NCBI GenBank assembly: GCA_902168105.1
Contig: CABHOY010000038.1
Location: 186,001 to 250,000 of the forward strand
Direction of reading: 5' to 3'
Source of the DNA: an uncultured Flavihumibacter sp.
Lineage (GTDB): Bacteria > Bacteroidota > Bacteroidia > Chitinophagales > Chitinophagaceae
DNA length: 64,000 bases
The notes below the pieces were generated by a model. It was not told the origin of the DNA. It did no database searches and was given only the letters and a program-made list of their open reading frames with translations. A program made the translations under genes and the position numbers. Positions 61,158 to 64,000 of this stretch are shown here, piece by piece (the stretch's first letter is position 1; every line of letters starts with the position of its first letter).

Positions 61158-64000
61158 TTAATGCGGTGCAGACATCACAGATGCTTCAGCGAATGGTTTA
61201 AGTTCAGATCTTAGCTCCTCGATCACATTTACAAACTTGTCGGCCACCAGCTGGAAACCTGCATTTGTAGGATGGATCTCATCATACCAGCTGCCACGCT
61301 CAACGATCTCCCTTACATTGATATAATAAACCACGCCAGGGAACGCCGCAGCAACCTTTTCCAGACGTTTGTTAAATTCATCCACCATAAAACGGATCAG
61401 GGATTCCCGCACTGTTTGCTGATGAATATTCTTACGGATCATGTATTTACCCAGCCAGCTGGTTTTGCGCGGATACAGGTCCGTATCGACCGGTATGATA
61501 TAATCATAACTGTGTACCAGCATGCGAAGGTTCGGATACCTGTTATGCAATTCCTTGAACATATCAGTGTACCATACTTCCAGGCGGTCAAGCTTATCGA
61601 AGAAGGTCTTGTTCAGGTATCGTGCAGGCGTGATATCATCTTCCGCAGGCGTATCCCTTAAAGAGTGCTGGAACTGTTCACCCAGGATATCATTACCACC
61701 GCCACTCACCACGAAGATCTGCGCTTCTTCCTCTTTGATCGCGTCCAGGTATTCTCTCTTCTTCATATAATTCTCCAGCGTGTCCCCTGCTTCCGCGAAG
61801 CTGCGGATGGCATACAGCTTATACAGATGATCGATCGTATCCAATACACGGATCGGATACTGGAACCAGGAATCCCCTTCAGCTACGATCCGTAATCTGT
61901 CAGTATTCCTTAAACGTTTGTACAGTCTTCTGCGCTGACGGCTTTCTATTGCGTTAGCCGCCCATAATATGACATCGCCCCACAATCCTTTTTCACCTTC
62001 CGGCACCTTGATCTCAGGTTTCAGCTTCAGCCTCGTAGGCTGTCCGTTCTCATCTGTTATGAGGTCATAATACAAGCCGGCGGCATAGTAGGACGTCTCG
62101 TCATATTCCATCAGCTCTTGCAGCGTCTTACGGTCTATAATATTGAAGTCCGGATTGTTAAACACAAGGTATAATGTCTGCGTGATCCAGCCTTTGAATT
62201 CTGCCGGTTCCTCATCCTCCATCATAGCTCCTTTGGACACTTCCGTTTTACCCCTTAATATCCTCTTCTCACGATCAGACAATACATACGGTGCAGGCAA
62301 GCTATTCAGAGAAAGCGCCTTGACATTGAATTCATCCGTACTCACTATCAGCTTCAGCGTTTCCATGCTCAGCGGCCAGTTGTACTCTCTCACAAATTCA
62401 TCCTGCCGGATGATGATCCTGTCCTTGCCTTTTCTGGCCAGGATCAGTTCTTTGCCAGGTTCGAGCAACCAGGGTGATTGTGACAGATACTCCAGGTAAC
62501 TGCTGAACTGAATGCCCAGATACAAGGCCGCTACGTATACCGGCTGATTGGTGGTATTGGTGAGTTTTATCTCCATCGCACCTTCCCACAAACCTTGTCC
62601 CTGTTCAAAATTAAAAGTGGCAGTACCGGTACTGGTATTGATCTTTTCTTTTGTTCCATCAGTATGGATCCGGGACACGTCGATCTGTACCGGGTTTTCA
62701 GGGAAGCCGTCAGGGATGGTACTGTTTTGCAGATGTTTGATAAAGTGCCATTGTGAGATGTGCTTTAGTGTCTCTACAAGTTCAACATCACCTTTGTCTT
62801 TTAACAGATCAAGCGGACGCACTACCGGACGATAGGGATCGTTAGCCCTGGTAATAACAGCCTCTCCTGCCCTGATATGCAGTGTATAATCGGCACTGCG
62901 CCCATTCTCTGCAGCAGCAGACTGGAACTCAAAATGTCCTCCTGCTTTGCTTTCAATGCTGTCCAGCAATTCAGCCATTTCAGCAGGGTTACCATTGCTG
63001 TTGTCCAGCTCCAGTAATATCTTCCCGCTCATCAATCCTTCGGCAAAGGCTTTATGGGCCTTATCAGTATCAGGAGTACCATCAATGGTAATACCACTGT
63101 AATCAATGAAAACATTGTCTATGCGGGCAGTCCATTTCTGGTTTACATCAGCGGCATTTACGATCGTCACTTTTGTACTCATGTCTACACCATGAATAGC
63201 GCCGATATTCAACTGCCAACCCTTCTGGTTGTAAGTAGCTTCAGCAATGGTGATATTGTCGGTCAGACTGCGGTTCAGGAAACCTGTAAACAGGAGCCTG
63301 TCAGTATCGCCGGATACATAGATACGTGGCGTCTGTTCGAAACTGAAACGCAGGTATTGCCTGATCCTGCTACTCAGGTCATTGTAGGACACATTGCCTG
63401 TGCAGGCATCCAGTGCGCCCAATAGTTTCTTGGTGAAGACTCCTTCACCGTTCACTTCAACGGCAGACTGATTACTTTCGCAGGCGGCCATTTGTATATG
63501 GATACCTTCGGGTAAAAATTCGTCCACCTTCTTATCTGCGATGTCCGCTTCCCTGATCTCATTGCTGAATATGAACTCACTCCATTCACGTTGAGGGAAA
63601 GCACCTGAGTAACGGCTATTATCGTAGATCATACGTTTGGTCACCTTGTCCTTTTTAAAGGCTGCATTGATCAGCTGACCACGCGTATTATCGCCCGAAT
63701 GACAACAGTCGAAGATGACTACAATGTGCGCTCCCGTCTTTTCGTACAACCTGCCGATCAGGTAACGGAGCTCCTTGTCGGTCAGCAGGAATTCAGCCGC
63801 CTTCGTCGTACCGCCGTCATAACACACGATAGCTTCCAGTTTACCATCGGTCTCATTCCACATAGGTGCGGCATCTTCCTGGGTGCCATGACCGGAGAAA
63901 TAGAACAATACCGTGTCTTCTTTCTTCGCCTGTCCGCAGTGCTCTTCAAACGCTTTCACCACATTGGCCCTTGTTACTTCGGAGTCTGTGATCTTTTTGA
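61158..64000 (-). CDS. Caspase-like (C14) and SGNH hydrolase fusion, 5' end beyond window
   Basis: At least 946 aa; the frame is open to the right edge, so the start is missing (a GTG at 63962 is internal). The visible N-terminus is a caspase/metacaspase p20 domain: catalytic His in FYFSGHGTQED and catalytic Cys in VIFDCCHSGDN, 62 residues apart. A middle region (about 240-690 from the GTG) has beta-rich segments, including TNQPVYVAALYLG, which recalls the DUF4384 domain often next to bacterial caspases. The last 240 residues form an SGNH/GDSL hydrolase: EGDSWFQYP (block I Ser), GGGNDILG (block III) and DEIHPTNAG (block V Asp-His). No export signal can be judged. This joining of protease and esterase folds is unusual. 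Confidence 0.9.
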   Translation of the reverse strand, partial: KKITDSEVTRANVVKAFEEHCGQAKKEDTVLFYFSGHGTQEDAAPMWNETDGKLEAIVCYDGGTTKAAEFLLTDKELRYLIGRLYEKTGAHIVVIFDCCHSGDNTRGQLINAAFKKDKVTKRMIYDNSRYSGAFPQREWSEFIFSNEIREADIADKKVDEFLPEGIHIQMAACESNQSAVEVNGEGVFTKKLLGALDACTGNVSYNDLSSRIRQYLRFSFEQTPRIYVSGDTDRLLFTGFLNRSLTDNITIAEATYNQKGWQLNIGAIHGVDMSTKVTIVNAADVNQKWTARIDNVFIDYSGITIDGTPDTDKAHKAFAEGLMSGKILLELDNSNGNPAEMAELLDSIESKAGGHFEFQSAAAENGRSADYTLHIRAGEAVITRANDPYRPVVRPLDLLKDKGDVELVETLKHISQWHFIKHLQNSTIPDGFPENPVQIDVSRIHTDGTKEKINTSTGTATFNFEQGQGLWEGAMEIKLTNTTNQPVYVAALYLGIQFSSYLEYLSQSPWLLEPGKELILARKGKDRIIIRQDEFVREYNWPLSMETLKLIVSTDEFNVKALSLNSLPAPYVLSDREKRILRGKTEVSKGAMMEDEEPAEFKGWITQTLYLVFNNPDFNIIDRKTLQELMEYDETSYYAAGLYYDLITDENGQPTRLKLKPEIKVPEGEKGLWGDVILWAANAIESRQRRRLYKRLRNTDRLRIVAEGDSWFQYPIRVLDTIDHLYKLYAIRSFAEAGDTLENYMKKREYLDAIKEEEAQIFVVSGGGNDILGEQFQHSLRDTPAEDDITPARYLNKTFFDKLDRLEVWYTDMFKELHNRYPNLRMLVHSYDYIIPVDTDLYPRKTSWLGKYMIRKNIHQQTVRESLIRFMVDEFNKRLEKVAAAFPGVVYYINVREIVERGSWYDEIHPTNAGFQLVADKFVNVIEELRSELKPFAEASVMSAPH

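Overview
The window looks like chromosome from a Bacteroidota soil or plant-associated degrader, most likely family Chitinophagaceae and probably Chitinophaga. The evidence is three SusC/SusD pairs, an ECF sigma/FecR pair driving an STN-bearing SusC, two DUF4369/TlpA thioredoxin proteins, a type IX secretion tail on a secreted glucanase, LytS/LytR-type two-component genes, and several TAnnTTTG -7 promoter boxes. No rRNA, tRNA, CRISPR array, integrase or transposase gene was seen.

Layout. (1) 1-11194, minus strand: a polysaccharide utilization locus in transcription order small ORF, SusC, SusD, GH43, clan-A glycosidase, two formylglycine sulfatases and a GH5-like hydrolase cut by the window edge; gaps are tiny or negative. 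(2) 11431-23658, minus: ECF sigma, FecR, STN-SusC, SusD, two TlpA-like proteins and an M16 zinc protease, closed by a clear terminator; probably uptake and processing of a peptide-like substrate. (3) 23692-27275: a secreted hypothetical protein, an XRE repressor fused to pentapeptide repeats, a 48-aa ORF that looks like the collapsed remains of an ABC transporter, and an NAD-binding protein. (4) 27428-34500, plus: three tandem paralogous TPR/HisKA_2 sensor kinases, each with the same upstream block and no response regulator nearby. (5) 34507-41831, minus: a SusC/SusD pair and, beyond an 836-bp gap holding a degenerate repeat and a pseudogene tail, a LytS/LytR pair. (6) 42028-48315: DUF4395 and class V aminotransferase genes, a YkgJ cysteine-cluster protein, a lipoprotein, a cyclase-family hydrolase, an ABM monooxygenase, a remarkable repeat region and an alpha/beta hydrolase. 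(7) 48537-64000: HtrA-like protease, TolB-like propeller, GH15, a BSP metallopeptidase lipoprotein, a patatin, hypotheticals, a secreted GH81 glucanase and a caspase-SGNH hydrolase fusion cut by the right edge.

The strongest unexplained signals are the 46890-47440 region (a 7 x 11-bp array and two near-perfect palindromes of 100 and 117 bp, all containing 11-bp tandem units), the triplicated orphan kinases, the caspase-SGNH fusion, and a discoidin domain inside the GH81 enzyme whose two halves appear in swapped order. Everything here was read by eye; no database search was run.
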